Of a DNA stretch of 64,000 nt, positions 52,621-61,359 are shown piece after piece (positions within the stretch are counted from its first letter, which is position 1; each line of letters opens with the position of its first letter). Below the pieces are notes generated by a model. That model searched no databases. It saw nothing but the letters and a program-made list of their open reading frames with translations, and had not been told where the DNA came from. A program made the position numbers and the translations under genes. The DNA lies in assembly GCA_021325145.1 (NCBI GenBank), contig JAJPHR010000095.1, forward strand, positions 1-64,000, given 5' to 3'. This DNA is from Verrucomicrobiota bacterium (GTDB taxonomy: Bacteria > Verrucomicrobiota > Verrucomicrobiia > Limisphaerales > Pedosphaeraceae).

Positions 52621-53262
52621 ATGTATAAAATAATCGGAGCAAATCAGCAGGAGTACGGGCCGGTTTCGGCGGAGCAGTTGCGGCAGTGGATTGCGGAAGG
52701 CCGCGCAGACGCCAATACGCAGGCCCAATTGGAGGGAACAACCGAATGGAGACCGCTCAGGGATTTTCCGGATTTTGCCGCCAGCTTTGGGACCTCGCCA
52801 TTACCACCGCCACCGTCAGCACCCTCGTCCTTTGCTGCGCCGGTTCCTGTTTTTGAAGAAAGCGGGCGCATGCTCGCGCGGCAACAAGTCAGTGGGCCCG
52901 CCGTCGGATTGATCGTGACCGCTGCGCTCGGTTTAGCGGTTTCGGTGCTTGGTCTTGTGGCCAGCATTGTGGGAGTCGGCATGGCTGGCATGCAGAGCAC
53001 CGGCACATCCAGCATGCCCTGGCTGCAGTTCTATACTGGCGCGGTCGGAGTGGTGATTCGAATCGTGGGCATCGCGATTTGTGCATTTATCCTTTATGGG
53101 GGGCTTAAGATGAGGAAACTGGAAAACCACGGGCTCTGCATGGCGGCGAGCATTGTGGCCATGATTCCTTGTTTGTCACCCTGTTGTCTCGTGGGTCTGC
53201 CGATTGGCATCTGGGCTGTGGTCGTTCTCAGCAAACCCGGAGTCAAACAATACTTTACCTGA
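52621..53262 (+). CDS. GYF_2-domain membrane protein (paralogue 2)
   Basis: A 213-residue protein. The GYF_2 domain (residues 1-55, MYKIIGANQQEYGPVSAEQL) is the closest to paralogue 4. A Pro-rich linker (FGTSPLPPPPSAPSSFAAPV) leads into three membrane helices (about 95-120, 140-165 and 175-200). It follows paralogue 1 after 89 bases and precedes the DUF2752 gene by 8 bases. Confidence 0.85.
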   Translation: MYKIIGANQQEYGPVSAEQLRQWIAEGRADANTQAQLEGTTEWRPLRDFPDFAASFGTSPLPPPPSAPSSFAAPVPVFEESGRMLARQQVSGPAVGLIVTAALGLAVSVLGLVASIVGVGMAGMQSTGTSSMPWLQFYTGAVGVVIRIVGIAICAFILYGGLKMRKLENHGLCMAASIVAMIPCLSPCCLVGLPIGIWAVVVLSKPGVKQYFT

Positions 53263-53270
53263 GCACGCGC

Positions 53271-53705
53271 ATGGAAGCGCCCCCCATCCTCGCATCCCGG
53301 CGTCAGCACTCCTCGTGGGTGCTGGCAGGCGTGCTGGCCCTGGTTGTGGCGATGGTCGTGCTGTTTTTGTTCGATCCCTCCAGGAACGGCTTCTATCCGC
53401 GTTGCATGCTGTACGTCACCACGGGCATTTATTGTCCGGGCTGCGGCGCGTTGCGCGCAATGCACAGCCTTGTGCACGGGCGTGTGCTGGCGGCGTTGCA
53501 TTACAACTGCCTGCTGGTACTGTCGCTTCCGTTTCTTGCTGTTTACGGCCTTCGCTATTTGTCAGCCATGCTCGACGGGAGGCAGGCCCCGCCTTTGCAC
53601 GTGAGGCCAATCCCAATCATGATCCTGCTGGTCGTTGTGATCGTTTTCACCATCCTGCGGAATATTCCAGGGATGCCGTTCACTTATCTTGCGCCCGGAC
53701 CTTGA
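53271..53705 (+). CDS. DUF2752 membrane protein
   Basis: A 144-residue protein with three membrane helices. YCPGCGALRAMHSLVHGRVL (residues about 55-74) is the DUF2752 signature, a Cys-X2-Cys pair followed by Arg and a LxHG motif. The ATG at 53271 sits 8 bases after the upstream stop. The metal- or disulfide-forming potential of the Cys pair is notable in a membrane context. The function of the family is unknown. Confidence 0.87.
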   Translation: MEAPPILASRRQHSSWVLAGVLALVVAMVVLFLFDPSRNGFYPRCMLYVTTGIYCPGCGALRAMHSLVHGRVLAALHYNCLLVLSLPFLAVYGLRYLSAMLDGRQAPPLHVRPIPIMILLVVVIVFTILRNIPGMPFTYLAPGP

Positions 53706-53792
53706 TGGACAGTCCCGCAAGCTCCCCAACCGATTCCCGCTTGTGCGCACGGGCACGGTTGGTATTATTCGCGGGCAGGGACGGCTGGACTG

Positions 53793-54299
53793 ATGCCCAT
53801 GTACAAGATTATTGGAAACGACGGTAATGAATACGGGCCGATCGATGCGGCGGGCCTGCGCACCTGGATTTCCCAGGGCCGGGTGCATTCCCAGAGCCTC
53901 GTCAGAGCGGAGGATGGAGGCCAATGGCAGCCGTTGCAAGCGTACGCGGAATTCGCCTCGCTTGCCGGGATGCCTCCCGTCGCGGCGCCGAACATTCCCG
54001 CCAGGGCGAAATCCGACGACACGGTCGCGACGATCATTCCGTACCGCAATCCGCAGGCGTTGATCGCTTACTACCTGGGGATTTTTTCGCTGTTTCCAAT
54101 GCTCGGCTTCTTCCTGGGCGCAGCAGCGTTCATCCTCGGGATTCGCGGCCTGATGTTTGTCAAGCGGCACCCGGAAGCCAAGGGAAAGGTGCACGCCTGG
54201 ATCGGAATTATTTGCGGCGGACTTTTTGGAGTGATTTGGCTGCTCGTCATTGGTTTAATGATCATTGGCTTTGTGAGTGCCCGACACTCCACGCGCTGA
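53793..54299 (+). CDS. GYF_2-domain membrane protein (paralogue 3)
   Basis: A 168-residue protein. The GYF_2 domain (residues 1-55, PMYKIIGNDGNEYGPIDAAG) is followed by two membrane segments (about 87-115 and 138-160) of the DUF4190 type. The second Met (53799) would match the paralogues better. Divergence from the other copies is highest in the Asp/Asn-rich loop. Confidence 0.83.
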   Translation: MPMYKIIGNDGNEYGPIDAAGLRTWISQGRVHSQSLVRAEDGGQWQPLQAYAEFASLAGMPPVAAPNIPARAKSDDTVATIIPYRNPQALIAYYLGIFSLFPMLGFFLGAAAFILGIRGLMFVKRHPEAKGKVHAWIGIICGGLFGVIWLLVIGLMIIGFVSARHSTR

Positions 54300-54326
54300 G
54301 CGTGGAACGAAGAGCTGGTTTATTTT

Positions 54327-55250
54327 ATGTATAAAATCATAGGTGGCGATCAACAGGAGTACGGACCAGTCACCGCCGAGCAAATACGCCAATGGGTGGC
54401 GGAAGGCCGCGCAAACGGGCAGACCCTGGCCAGGGCCGAAGGGAGCGCCGAGTGGAAACCGCTTTCCGCCCTGCCCGAGTTCGCAGACGTTTTCAGGTCG
54501 ATGCCCCCGGCGCCGCCATTGCCAACGGCCGGCTTCGCGGCCGGGCCGCCCGCCGTGGAGGAAATCCTCGCCCGGGATTACGACCTCGATATAGGCAGTT
54601 GCATTGTCCGCGCCTGGGAGTTGGTTAAACAAAACTTTTGGCCGGTCGTGGGGATTACCTTTCTGGTTGTGATCGCCATGAATGTCATTACCCAGGGAAT
54701 CGGCCTGATCTCGCGGGCCTCCATGCAGGAAATGATTAACAACCGGCAGATCACTCCGGTGGGAGTAATGCTCTCGCTTTTGGCTTGGACGATCAGCCTG
54801 CCGGTGCAAACGGTTTTCACCGGCGGCCTGTACATGTATTATCTGAAACTGATCCGCGGGCAGGAGGTAGGCATCAGCGATGCGTTTTCGGGCCTCACGT
54901 CGGCGCTGGTGCCGCTGGCATTGTTGGGGCTGGTGCAGGGCCTTTTAGTTCTGCTTGGGATCGTGGCCTGTTTGATTCCGGGCATTTATTTGTCAGTAGC
55001 CTGGATTTTCGCCACACCGCTGGTGATTGATCGTCAAATTGGGTTTTGGGATGCGATGGAACTCAGCCGTAAAGTCGTAAGCCGGCATTGGTTTACCATG
55101 TTTGCTCTGATGCTGGTTGTGGGGCTGTTAGGCATCTGTGGGTTGCTGGCTTGTTGCGTCGGGTTATTTGTGACGATACCGATTGGCTGGGTGGCTTTGA
55201 TGTACGCCTATGAAGATATCTTCGGTCCCCGGACCGCGCCAGCCCCTTAG
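54327..55250 (+). CDS. GYF_2-domain membrane protein with large membrane region (paralogue 4)
   Basis: A 307-residue protein. GYF_2 domain at residues 1-55 (MYKIIGGDQQEYGPVTAEQI), linker, then a six-helix membrane region (about 95-300) reminiscent of the DUF975 or glycerophosphodiesterase-type membrane domain, with repeated gating-like segments such as GLTSALVPLALLGLVQGLLV. It may act as a membrane scaffold or channel; no catalytic residues seen. Its 3' end overlaps the next gene by 41 bases. Confidence 0.84.
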   Translation: MYKIIGGDQQEYGPVTAEQIRQWVAEGRANGQTLARAEGSAEWKPLSALPEFADVFRSMPPAPPLPTAGFAAGPPAVEEILARDYDLDIGSCIVRAWELVKQNFWPVVGITFLVVIAMNVITQGIGLISRASMQEMINNRQITPVGVMLSLLAWTISLPVQTVFTGGLYMYYLKLIRGQEVGISDAFSGLTSALVPLALLGLVQGLLVLLGIVACLIPGIYLSVAWIFATPLVIDRQIGFWDAMELSRKVVSRHWFTMFALMLVVGLLGICGLLACCVGLFVTIPIGWVALMYAYEDIFGPRTAPAP

Positions 55251-55605
55251 CCGCGCCCAAGCGTTGAATTGCCTGCTGGTGAATCAATTTGCGACCCCGG
55301 GCCTCGGCTCGCTCATGGCCCGTCGCTGGCTTCCCGGGCTGGCGCAATTGGGCATCTTTCTGGGCGGTTTCTTTTGCACCGTCGGGTGGTTTGTTCAACG
55401 CTCGTTTGCGACCTACCGCCTCGTCACCGGGCTGCCCGAGCAACCTCCCCGCTTTCCGTGGCTCGGCGCCTGGGCATTTGGCCTCGCTTTTGCGGGCTGG
55501 CTGCTCTCCTGGATCACCAGCGTGGGCCTCTTGCGCGAAGCGCGGCGTAATGAGGCCAATCTGCCACTTCCAAAACAGCCGGTGCCGCCGAAACTCCAGC
55601 CGTGA
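55210..55605 (+). CDS. Small membrane protein of the GYF_2 cluster
   Basis: A 131-residue protein with two or three membrane helices (about 45-68 and 90-108). ALNCLLVNQFATPGLGSLMA is a segment seen in small membrane proteins such as TM2-type families. It overlaps the preceding gene by 41 bases in another frame (ATG 55210), implying coupling. It is the last gene of the cluster, followed by galK after 61 bases. Confidence 0.75.
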   Translation: MKISSVPGPRQPLSRAQALNCLLVNQFATPGLGSLMARRWLPGLAQLGIFLGGFFCTVGWFVQRSFATYRLVTGLPEQPPRFPWLGAWAFGLAFAGWLLSWITSVGLLREARRNEANLPLPKQPVPPKLQP

Positions 55606-55666
55606 CGATTATCCGGAAGCGGCTTTTCAGCGTGACCAGCGTCCCAGCCTGTGGCATTTGTTTTTC

Positions 55667-56869
55667 ATGGCAATATTGAGCCCGGAAGTTCAGACGCTTT
55701 TTAAACGGCACTTCGGTGTGTCGGCGGCGCGTTTCGTGCGCGCGCCGGGGCGGTTGGAACTTTTGGGCAATCACACGGATTACAATGAGGGCCTGGTGCT
55801 TTCGCTGGCGGTGGACCGTTACATCGAGATCGCGGCTTCGCCGCGGACGGACGGGAAAATCGAACTGATCTCCTCCGCATTTACCGAACCGGAGATTTTT
55901 TGGTCGAACGAATCCAAAAGGAACACGGCCGCGCCCTGGGCGGATTATGTCAAGGGCGTGCTCGATCAATTGCGCAAGCGCGGCGTGAATTTCAGCGGGT
56001 TCAACGCCGCCATTCACGGCACCATTCCGATGGGCGCGGGCATGAGCAGTTCGGCGGCGCTGGAAGTGGCCACGGCTTTGATCGTGCGTGAGTTGTTCCC
56101 GTTTACCCTGACTGAAACCGGTGTCGCACCTCCGCCCAAGCGGGACAAGCAGGACAAGTTGCCGGCGTTCGCGAAAGCGGAAAAGCTGGCCTTTGCCAAA
56201 CTGTGCCGCGCGGCCGAGAACCAGTTCGTGGGCGTGCAATCCGGTTTGCTCGACCAGATTTCCTCGTTGTACGGCAAGGCCTGGCACGTGATGGAAATCG
56301 ATTTTCGCTCCTTAAGCGTCGAACTGGCTCCAATGGCAGGCGTGGCGATCGTGGTTTGCAATTCCGGCGTCAAGCACTCGCTGGTGGCGGGACATTATAA
56401 TGAACTGCGCGAACAGTGCGAAGCGGCGGCCAAAACGCTCGGCGTGAAAACCCTCCGCTCCGCCGATGCCAAGATGCTCGCCGCGAACAAGGCGAAGCTC
56501 GCCCCGCGCGCCTACGAATGCGCCCACCACGTCATCAGCGAGATTCAACGGGTGATCCGCGGCGCACAGGCGTTGCGCGCCGATGACCTTCAGCAGTTCG
56601 GCCAGTACATGTTTCAAAGCCACGAAAGCTCGCGGGACTTTCTTAAAAACAGCGTCCCGGAACTGGACCTGCTCGTCGAACTCGCGCGCGCGCATCCCGG
56701 ATGCCTGGGGGCGCGCTTGACGGGTGGCGGGTTCGGCGGCGCGACCATCAATCTCGTCGCGCATCATCAAGCTGAGGATTTCATGGCAGCCATGGCGAGC
56801 CAATACGAGCAACGCACCGGGCACAAAATGCAGCCGTTGCTTTGCCAGATTGTGGACGGGGCGGGGTGA
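55667..56869 (+). CDS. galK: Galactokinase
   Basis: A 400-residue GHMP kinase that phosphorylates galactose at C1. The galactokinase signature is GRLELLGNHTDYNEGLV (normally GRxNLIGEHTDY), so the Glu before His is Asn. ATP-binding: IPMGAGMSSSAALEVA (residues about 125-140). Motif 3: LTGGGFGGATINLV. The ATG at 55667 was chosen because upstream in-frame codons have no family character. It may belong to a sugar-salvage set, but no galT or galE lies in the window. A related GHMP sugar kinase is possible because of the variant signature. Confidence 0.88.
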   Translation: MAILSPEVQTLFKRHFGVSAARFVRAPGRLELLGNHTDYNEGLVLSLAVDRYIEIAASPRTDGKIELISSAFTEPEIFWSNESKRNTAAPWADYVKGVLDQLRKRGVNFSGFNAAIHGTIPMGAGMSSSAALEVATALIVRELFPFTLTETGVAPPPKRDKQDKLPAFAKAEKLAFAKLCRAAENQFVGVQSGLLDQISSLYGKAWHVMEIDFRSLSVELAPMAGVAIVVCNSGVKHSLVAGHYNELREQCEAAAKTLGVKTLRSADAKMLAANKAKLAPRAYECAHHVISEIQRVIRGAQALRADDLQQFGQYMFQSHESSRDFLKNSVPELDLLVELARAHPGCLGARLTGGGFGGATINLVAHHQAEDFMAAMASQYEQRTGHKMQPLLCQIVDGAG

Positions 56870-56909
56870 GGTGATTGGCCACGACAGGCCCGAGGCGGCG
56901 AAGCCGCAA

Positions 56910-56940
56910 TCAAAGGAGCGCGGCACTTATGCTTGCCGGC
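56910..56940. repeat. Dispersed repeat family C copy
   Basis: TCAAAGGAGCGCGGCACTTA then TGCTTGCCGGC. Shares CAAAGGAGCGCGGCA with 46940-46954. Confidence 0.5.
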
Positions 56941-57050
56941 GCGAGCGGTGCGAATCCTGAATCCGCTTGAAATGGAGATCGCGCACGGCTAAAGTCTTTT
57001 AAGGATCACGCCGGAATCCACGCAAATTGTCGTCGTTCAGAACGGCTAAC

Positions 57051-58259
57051 ATGAAAGACTATCAAAAGAAGCTTGGAAGGCGTCTTTGTGCCCTGCTTTT
57101 TTGTTTGTTAATGCTGATGGGAAACTTTCACGCGTTTGCCGCCGGGGACGACGCGCAATTAGTTTCTGTTTCGGTCCCGCCCGGCACTCAGATGATGCCA
57201 AGGACCGTCTTTACCCAAACCTGGACCGTGCAGAATACCGGAACCAATACGTGGTCGCCCGGGCAGAGCGGCTACACCTTAAATCTGGTTGGCATGGACA
57301 GTCTGGGGGCCGTGCCGGTGTTCACCAATGTTCACGCCACCTGGTACTTGCCTTCCGCGATCATTGGCAGCGGTAAATCGGTCCCGTCGGGGGCGCAGGC
57401 GACCTTTCGCATGAGTTTTATCGCGCCGGAAACGGCGGGCTCGGTTACCGACACCTTTCAGTTGAACAGCGCCAGCGGCGCGTACTTCGGTCCGCAATTC
57501 ACCGTCCAGATCATCGTCGCGCAAGCCGGCTCGACCAACCAGTACGATCGCGCCAGGGCGGTTTCATACGCCAACAATTACGGCGGTTATGTGTGCAGCG
57601 ACGGATACTTTTGGACGAATGGATCCACGTATGTGAATTTTGGCGCGCTCGCGCCGGTTCCCACTGCCGAACTCGGTGATGATTGCGCACACTTCATTTC
57701 AAGCTGCATCGGCAGGCAGTCGTCGACGAACCGGGGCGGCGGGCTTTATATTCCCACGCGGGTGCCGCCGACTTACGGCGAACCCGGGGTCGCGAGGCTG
57801 GTCAACCGTTGCCTGCTGGCGCCGGGCTACGCGACGGAGGTATTTTCGTTAAGCAACCTGTCGCCGGGCGATCTCATCGCGTGGAATTGGGAAGGGGACA
57901 CGAACATCGCCAACCTTGATCACGCTACTCTATACCTGGGCAACGGCCTGCTCGCGTCTCATTCCGAGTCCTGCCTGGATGTCGCGCCCTCCTTTTTCCA
58001 AAGTTCATTGCCGAATTGGCGGTGGCACCTGATTCACATTCTCGACGCGCCCACCATCGCTTCGTCCACGGTGGGGAACAAGCTGGTCCTCTCCTGGGGG
58101 ACCAATTGGACTGGTTACACTTTGTATTCGTCCACGTCCATGTCCGCTGGAGCAACATGGACCAAGCTGTCAAAATCCCCGGTCGTGAATGGCGCATCGA
58201 ATGTCATGACGAATACCATGTCACCGGGCACGATGTTTTACCGGCTGGCAATGCCGTGA
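57051..58259 (+). CDS. Secreted NBR1-Ig-like/amidase-type protein
   Basis: A 402-residue secreted protein. Signal peptide MKDYQKKLGRRLCALLFCLL to about residue 30. Residues 35-155 match the Ig-like NBR1 central-type domain (TQTWTVQNTGTNTWSPGQSG). Residues 160-330 resemble the Amidase_6/NlpC-type Cys peptidase fold: the candidate nucleophile is Cys212 in GDDCAHFISSCIG, and the candidate base is His291 in LDHATLYLGNG. The C-terminal module ends FYRLAMP. It may cleave peptidoglycan stems or other peptides in the envelope; activity is inferred from the Cys/His arrangement. Confidence 0.82.
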   Translation: MKDYQKKLGRRLCALLFCLLMLMGNFHAFAAGDDAQLVSVSVPPGTQMMPRTVFTQTWTVQNTGTNTWSPGQSGYTLNLVGMDSLGAVPVFTNVHATWYLPSAIIGSGKSVPSGAQATFRMSFIAPETAGSVTDTFQLNSASGAYFGPQFTVQIIVAQAGSTNQYDRARAVSYANNYGGYVCSDGYFWTNGSTYVNFGALAPVPTAELGDDCAHFISSCIGRQSSTNRGGGLYIPTRVPPTYGEPGVARLVNRCLLAPGYATEVFSLSNLSPGDLIAWNWEGDTNIANLDHATLYLGNGLLASHSESCLDVAPSFFQSSLPNWRWHLIHILDAPTIASSTVGNKLVLSWGTNWTGYTLYSSTSMSAGATWTKLSKSPVVNGASNVMTNTMSPGTMFYRLAMP

Positions 58260-58286
58260 AGACGCGGAGCCAGAAATGAGCCGGGG

Positions 58287-59606
58287 TTAAGGTTTGAATG
58301 CGCCTCGCCTGCGGCGACCGGCCGTTGAAACGCGCTGAGGGCGCACCTGCCGCGCCGCTGCTTTTGCCAGACGTTTGCTCCGCGGCGATCCCCCCTGGTA
58401 CGGGGTTGAGCGCAAATGTCCCGCTCGCGAACGGCGCGGCGGCCGGGGCTCCGACTCCGACTCCGGCTGGCCGGTCGATTGCGCCACTGGGGCTGAATCG
58501 CCCCCGGGTGGGAGATCGTAAAGACGCGCGATGCACCCGATCTCGGTCGGACGCATCGACTCGATGCTTGCCATGGAGCGCCGAACGTCCTCCAAGCCGG
58601 CCGCCCACAACTCATTTATCGTTGCGCGCGAGAACTCATAGTCCATCGAAAAACCGGCATGTGAAAGCCCGCGATTGGTCAGGCGCGCAATCGTCATCTC
58701 GCCGACATTGCGGACGGGCGCGAGCTTTTGCACGTCCGGATCGTTTTTAAACGACGCCGGCAGTTTGGCCAGCAACCGCGTCAGCGCGGCCTTCATTTCA
58801 GCCAGTTTCTTGATTCCCCCATCACTCAAAGGCATCCGGCTCGAAAAGCGAATATCCAGGTTGCGCCGAAGCACCTCATCCATGTCCTGGGGCAGATCGC
58901 CGGCGCGTCTGAAGATGTCGAGTTGAACCACCAGCGCCCGCATCCGCGGCAAGTTCTCCAGGACATACATCAGCGGCGTGTTGGAAACGACTCCGCCATC
59001 CCAATAGTAATCATCATCGACTTCCACCGGCGGCAGGCCCGGCGGCAGCGCCCCGCTCGCTCGCACGTGGTCTGGACCAATTCGCGTGTTATGATTGTCA
59101 AAATAGTGCGATTGGCCCGTCCTGAGACTGACCGCGCCCAGTGAAAGACGCACTTCGTGGCGGCTGATCAACTCAAAATCAACCAGTTCCTCCAGGGTAT
59201 TCCTGAGCGGCTCCGTATCGTAGTAGCTCAAGCGCTCGGGGCTCTCGTTTGGGACGTAGAAAGAAGGGGCTGGCACACGCGGATTAAAAAAATTCGGCAC
59301 GCCGAACAGGAGCGAACTCGTGGCGCTCAGTTGGTTCAGCATCGACCGCACCGGGTCAAAACATGGCGGTGGAATCAGCGGAGCGTGCGCCGAGACGCGT
59401 TCCCAGAATTCCCGCAATCGTTCGACTCTTCGACCGGGGGGATTGCCCGCGATCAAAGCGGCGTTGATGGCCCCAATCGAGATGCCCACAACCCAGTCCA
59501 GCGGCATGCCCGCTTCGACCAGGCCCTCGTAGGCGCCCGCCTGATATGCCCCCAACGCTCCTCCGCCCTGCAACAGCAGGATGTTATGATCAAATCCTCT
59601 TTTCAT
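58287..59606 (-). CDS. Patatin-like phospholipase
   Basis: A 439-residue protein with the patatin catalytic dyad: oxyanion motif QGGGALGAY (residues 13-21), nucleophile Ser43 in GISIGAIN, and Asp203 in DGGVVSNTP. A DUF3734-like region follows. The last 75 residues are Pro/Arg/Ser-rich and basic (for example RPPRRSRAGHLRSTPYQGGS) and probably disordered. It hydrolyses acyl esters of phospholipids. No signal peptide is apparent. Divergent from the antiporter gene. Confidence 0.9.
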   Translation of the reverse strand: MKRGFDHNILLLQGGGALGAYQAGAYEGLVEAGMPLDWVVGISIGAINAALIAGNPPGRRVERLREFWERVSAHAPLIPPPCFDPVRSMLNQLSATSSLLFGVPNFFNPRVPAPSFYVPNESPERLSYYDTEPLRNTLEELVDFELISRHEVRLSLGAVSLRTGQSHYFDNHNTRIGPDHVRASGALPPGLPPVEVDDDYYWDGGVVSNTPLMYVLENLPRMRALVVQLDIFRRAGDLPQDMDEVLRRNLDIRFSSRMPLSDGGIKKLAEMKAALTRLLAKLPASFKNDPDVQKLAPVRNVGEMTIARLTNRGLSHAGFSMDYEFSRATINELWAAGLEDVRRSMASIESMRPTEIGCIARLYDLPPGGDSAPVAQSTGQPESESEPRPPRRSRAGHLRSTPYQGGSPRSKRLAKAAARQVRPQRVSTAGRRRRGAFKP

Positions 59607-59777
59607 GGCATTCGCGTAGTGTATGGCTGAAAGACGATCGCCTTCCTGGTGCTTTTCCAGCCATCGTCCGGGCCCGCCTCCTGGTCCAAGCCCACAGTGA
59701 GTGCAAATCTAGGCTTCGGCCCAGTTTTCTCAAAGTGGGTGAAGACCTGCCGGTGAACAGGCCGGTTGAGAAAGAGC

Positions 59778-59799
59778 GCGGGCAGGGGACTGCCTGCCA
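59778..59799. repeat. Dispersed repeat family A, short remnant
   Basis: GCGGGCAGGGGACTGCCTGC matches only the core hairpin of the family, within an upstream open frame of the antiporter. Confidence 0.4.
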
Positions 59800-59903
59800 T
59801 CATGCACAATGTTCCGATGGCCCCGGCGATGTGGGGTGGAATCGCCATTGGGCATTTGAACAGCGCGAGGCAAGCTTATGACGGCCTGCAACCAAGGCAA
59901 CCT

Positions 59904-61136
59904 ATGCGAAAAGTATTGTGGTACTCGTTGCTGCTGGCTGCGGGTGTGATTGTCTCTCAGTTCCTGAACGGCCGGGGCCAAACGGTGATCAATCTGCTGA
60001 CGATGTTCTGCCTGTCGTTCATCGCCGTCCACATCGGCTACGGATTTGAACTCACCAGAAGCCAGCCGAAGAAGTACGCCTGGGATTATGTGGTAGGCAC
60101 CACGACGACGGTATTCCCCTGGCTCTTTTGCGCGGCGTATTTCGTGTTTGCGATGGCCCCGGCGCCGTTGTGGCGGACGCGCGACATGTGGTGGGAAGCG
60201 TTGATCCTGGGGCGATTCGCGGCGCCTACCTCGGTTGGCCTGCTGTTCTCGATGCTGGCGGCCGTTGGGCTCTCAGCAACCTGGCTCTACAGGAAGGCCC
60301 GCATCCTGGCGATCTTTGATGATCTCGACAGCATTCTGCTGTTCATCCCCTTAAAGATTTTCCTGCTGAGCATGAGCCTGAAACTGGTGGCTGTCGTCTT
60401 CGTGACTTTCGGGCTTCTGTGGGTGGTCTGGAGGTATGTGCATGCCGTGAACCTGCCCGTGAGCTGGCCCTGGGTGATGCTATACTCGGCAATCATTGTG
60501 GGAATTTCAGAAGGCATCAGTCTCGGAGGAAAAAGAATTGACGACAGCGTCCCGGTCAAGATGGAAGTGCTGTTGCTGGCGTTCATCCTGGGGTGCATGC
60601 TGGCGCGCGCGCCGGGACACAGCTTTGAAACGGGCGACGGCAGCGAGGGCCAGGCGCGGGGATTGTACAGTCCGCGGGAACAATCAGTCATGACCATTGT
60701 GTCGGCCTGTTTCATGGCCTTGACGGGCTTGTCCATGCCGCCGTTCGCCGGCCTTCCGGAGGCAACGGCGCAAGCGGCGACAACCCTGGGGCCGAAATAC
60801 GAAGGCATCCCGCCCGAAGCGCTCGCCCTCAAGGAGCAATTTCCCGGTTGGGGTCTCGTCGCCTTCCACGTGCTGATGATCACCGTGCTGTCGAATATCG
60901 GGAAGATGTTTCCCGCCCTCTGCTACCGGAGGGAGGCCAGTTGGCGAGAGCGCCTGGCGCTTGCGATCGGCATGTTCCCGCGCGGCGAAGTGGGCGCCGG
61001 CATGTTGGTGCTTTCCCTCTCGTACGGCATCCACGGGCCCGCGCTGACCGTCGCCGCGTTGTCCCTGGCGTTGAACCTGCTGTGCTCAGGCCTCTTCATC
61101 CTGGCGATCAAACGGCTGGTTGAGCCTGAAAGCTGA
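59904..61136 (+). CDS. Cation/proton antiporter-like membrane protein
   Basis: A 410-residue integral membrane protein with about eleven helices, of the Na+/H+ exchanger-type (CPA) fold. An acidic pair, Asp-Asp in ILAIFDDLDSILLFIPLK (about residue 135), sits in the middle of the ion-binding region, and GISEGISLG and FPRGEVGAGMLVLSLSYG are further conserved features. ATG 59904 was chosen because upstream in-frame codons cross a family A remnant. Probably exchanges Na+ or K+ for protons; the ion is not predictable. Confidence 0.85.
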   Translation: MRKVLWYSLLLAAGVIVSQFLNGRGQTVINLLTMFCLSFIAVHIGYGFELTRSQPKKYAWDYVVGTTTTVFPWLFCAAYFVFAMAPAPLWRTRDMWWEALILGRFAAPTSVGLLFSMLAAVGLSATWLYRKARILAIFDDLDSILLFIPLKIFLLSMSLKLVAVVFVTFGLLWVVWRYVHAVNLPVSWPWVMLYSAIIVGISEGISLGGKRIDDSVPVKMEVLLLAFILGCMLARAPGHSFETGDGSEGQARGLYSPREQSVMTIVSACFMALTGLSMPPFAGLPEATAQAATTLGPKYEGIPPEALALKEQFPGWGLVAFHVLMITVLSNIGKMFPALCYRREASWRERLALAIGMFPRGEVGAGMLVLSLSYGIHGPALTVAALSLALNLLCSGLFILAIKRLVEPES

Positions 61137-61359
61137 CTTGGGATGTTCCTCCGCAGGCGTGTCGCATTTTCTGAGCGGGTTCGAGTCAGCCGTCATGACA
61201 TTTATTTGCACACCAGCCAGCTTGGCACTTTATGAACAGCGCTTGATTTTTATCGCGCATCCACCATACTACCGGCATACCATTCTCGCCGACGCTGGGA
61301 CGTGAAGACTTTGGCACAAAGACGTGGGGTGGTTGGAGAGTATCACTGAGGCAAATCAG

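Noticed and set aside
55289..55666. Upstream start for galactokinase
   Set aside because: The added 126 codons overlap the preceding membrane-protein gene in another frame and have no kinase character.
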